Assembly: GCA_963814955.1 (NCBI GenBank)
Contig: CAWFEX010000004.1
Coordinates: 372,001-436,000 of the forward strand
Direction of reading: 5' to 3'
Length of the DNA stretch: 64,000 nt
From: DATCJA01 sp963814955
Lineage (GTDB): Bacteria > Acidobacteriota > Vicinamibacteria > Vicinamibacterales > UBA2999
Below the pieces are notes generated by a model that was not told where the DNA came from, ran no database searches, and saw nothing but the letters and a program-made list of their open reading frames with translations. The translations under genes and the position numbers were made by a program. Shown piece by piece: positions 62,562 to 64,000 of this stretch. Each line of letters begins with the position of its first letter. The first letter of the stretch is position 1.

Positions 62562-64000
62562 GTGACGCGCTGGACGCGGATTGCCCTGGTTTGCGCCGCC
62601 GCAATCGTGGGTGTGGCGACGGTCGCACAACTCGCGCAGAACGGCACCGTCGACATCCAACTGCTCGCTATCAACGATTTTCACGGCGCGCTCGAGCCGG
62701 CGGCCGGCGGCGTCGGCCGCATCGCGTCAATGGATGCCGGTGGTGTCGAGTACCTCTCGACACACCTCGCCAGGCTGAAAGCAACCAATTCCAACACCGT
62801 GATCGTCGCGGCGGGTGACAACATCGGGGGGACGCCGCTTCTGTCGAGTCTCTTTCACGACGAACCGACGATCGAGGCGTTGAGCCTGGCGGGAGTGCAA
62901 CTGTCGGCTCTCGGAAATCATGACCTCGACGAGGGGTGGTGGGAGCTGTACCGGATTCAGAAGGGCGGCGCCTGTCATCCGGTAGACGGCTGTCAGGATG
63001 GCACTCCTTTTTCCGGAACGTCGTTCTCGTATCTCGCGGCCAATGTCATGCTCGACCCGCAGAAAGCCGATCCGCAGTTTGTGAAATTGGCCGGTGTGGA
63101 AGGGACGACACCACGATTACTGCTGCCCGCGTACGCGATCCGCGAAGTTGGCGGCGTTCGCGTCGGCTTCATCGGGTTGATACTGCAGTCGGCTCCGACG
63201 GTCATCGTCCCGGCGAGCATTCGCGGCCTCACCTTTCGTCCCGAAGCCGAGGCCGCCAACGAGGCCGCGCGCGCCCTGCGCGATCAGGGGGTGCGGGCGA
63301 TCGTCGTCCTGATGCACCAGGGGGGCGAGCAGCGCAGCGGCGATATCAACGGATGCGATCGCATATCGCCCGCTCTGGTCGAGCTGGTCACCCGCATGAC
63401 AGACGACATCGACATCGTCGTCTCCGGGCACTCGCACCAGGCCTACAACTGCACGATTGACGGAAAGCTCGTCACGAGTGCCTCCTCCGCCGGGAGGGTC
63501 ATCACCGACATCGATCTCCGCGTGCAGCGGTCGAACGGGGAAGTTGTGGCCAAGGGAGCGCGCAATGTGGTCGTGACGCGCGACGTCGAAAAGGACGCCG
63601 CACAGACGGCTCTCATTGCTCGCTATCTTCCCATCGCGGAAAAGGTGGGAAATCGTGTTGTCGGAACCATCACGTCGAGCCTGACGCGACAGCCGAGCGC
63701 GGCAGGCGAGTTTCCGCTGGGCAACGTCGTTGCCGATGCGTTCCTCGAAGCCGCGAAAGCTCCGGGCGCGGGCGCCGAGTTGGCGTTCACGAACCCCGGC
63801 AGTTTTCGGGCCGACGTCATTGCTCGCGATTCCACGGGCCCCTCGCCCGTAACGTACGCGCAGTTGTTCTCCGTGCTGCCGTTCGGCAACGAAGTCATCG
63901 TGAAATCGTTGAGCGGCGACGTCTTGGTCGAAGTGCTAGAGCAGCAATTTGGCGGGGATCGAACCCGCATCGTGCAGGTGTCACACGGCTTTACGTTCGC
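62562..64000 (+). CDS. Bifunctional metallophosphatase / 5'-nucleotidase, C-terminus outside the window
   Basis: A GTG at 62562 opens a frame that runs to the edge (479 residues seen). A signal peptide (about 1-25) is followed by LLAINDFHGALEP, VAAGDNIGGTPL, SALGNHDLDEGW and VVSGHSHQAYNC, the calcineurin-like metal site of UshA-type enzymes. The 5'-nucleotidase C-terminal domain begins at about residue 360 (GNRVVGTIT, PLGNVVADAFLEA, NPGSFRADV). It should hydrolyse nucleotides or UDP-sugars in the periplasm. Confidence 0.92.
   Translation, partial: MTRWTRIALVCAAAIVGVATVAQLAQNGTVDIQLLAINDFHGALEPAAGGVGRIASMDAGGVEYLSTHLARLKATNSNTVIVAAGDNIGGTPLLSSLFHDEPTIEALSLAGVQLSALGNHDLDEGWWELYRIQKGGACHPVDGCQDGTPFSGTSFSYLAANVMLDPQKADPQFVKLAGVEGTTPRLLLPAYAIREVGGVRVGFIGLILQSAPTVIVPASIRGLTFRPEAEAANEAARALRDQGVRAIVVLMHQGGEQRSGDINGCDRISPALVELVTRMTDDIDIVVSGHSHQAYNCTIDGKLVTSASSAGRVITDIDLRVQRSNGEVVAKGARNVVVTRDVEKDAAQTALIARYLPIAEKVGNRVVGTITSSLTRQPSAAGEFPLGNVVADAFLEAAKAPGAGAELAFTNPGSFRADVIARDSTGPSPVTYAQLFSVLPFGNEVIVKSLSGDVLVEVLEQQFGGDRTRIVQVSHGFTF

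Overview
The window is high-GC bacterial chromosome from a Gram-negative organism. This follows from Lnt, EnvC-like and MltG envelope genes, two outer-membrane beta-barrel proteins, lipoprotein signals and a Tat signal. The gene flavours (secreted NHL propellers beside a Tat amidohydrolase, a compact PheT, dispersed REP-like hairpins) suggest Acidobacteriota, perhaps class Vicinamibacteria. That placement is inference from recollection of families, not from a search.

Layout. Positions 1-7000 (minus strand) hold a truncated SGNH-type protein, a Tat-exported amidohydrolase, two paralogous secreted propellers around a CnaB-like protein, and a ModA-like binding protein. Positions 7.2-10.5 kb (plus) hold a secreted TPR metalloprotease, a cytochrome c and a cupin. 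Positions 10.5-15.5 kb (minus) hold an ABC-2 exporter, a frameshifted alpha/beta hydrolase and a frameshifted glutaminyl cyclase separated by an integron attC-like site, an L12-CTD membrane protein and a binding lipoprotein. Positions 15.6-31 kb hold an Abhydrolase_10 enzyme, a beta-barrel, lnt, prfB (programmed frameshift), a BON protein, a lytic transglycosylase, a methyltransferase, a second beta-barrel, a heterodimeric ABC exporter, a phosphoribosyltransferase and a lipoprotein.

Positions 31-40.5 kb (minus) are the conserved core: tRNA-Val, thrS, infC, rpmI, rplT, pheS, pheT, a ZapB-like coiled coil, zapA, 6S RNA, thiL and a 3D-domain protein. Positions 40.5-44.4 kb hold envC and an apparently catalytically dead S41 peptidase, divergent from ruvX-mltG. 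Positions 44.4-47 kb hold a kinase/PP2C pair. Positions 47-52.6 kb (minus) hold hsp20, a YmdB-type phosphodiesterase, xseA, xseB, ispA, tlyA and nadK, divergent from dnaK-hsp20. The end holds rpoZ-like, surE, gatCA, the AmrB/AmrA pair, a GDSL lipoprotein, a membrane DUF457-type hydrolase, nfo and a truncated 5'-nucleotidase.

Features beyond the genes: (1) intergenic hairpins built of period-7 repeats in several different sequence classes, mostly between genes of one operon; (2) several REP-like palindromes, two of them inside the reading frames of lnt and pheT; (3) an attC-like site; (4) a 6S RNA with its promoter; (5) infC with an AUC start; (6) single-base indels in at least six genes. Because one indel falls in the essential gene thrS, at least some indels are probably sequence errors and not real pseudogenes. 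No CRISPR array, prophage, transposase or rRNA was seen.
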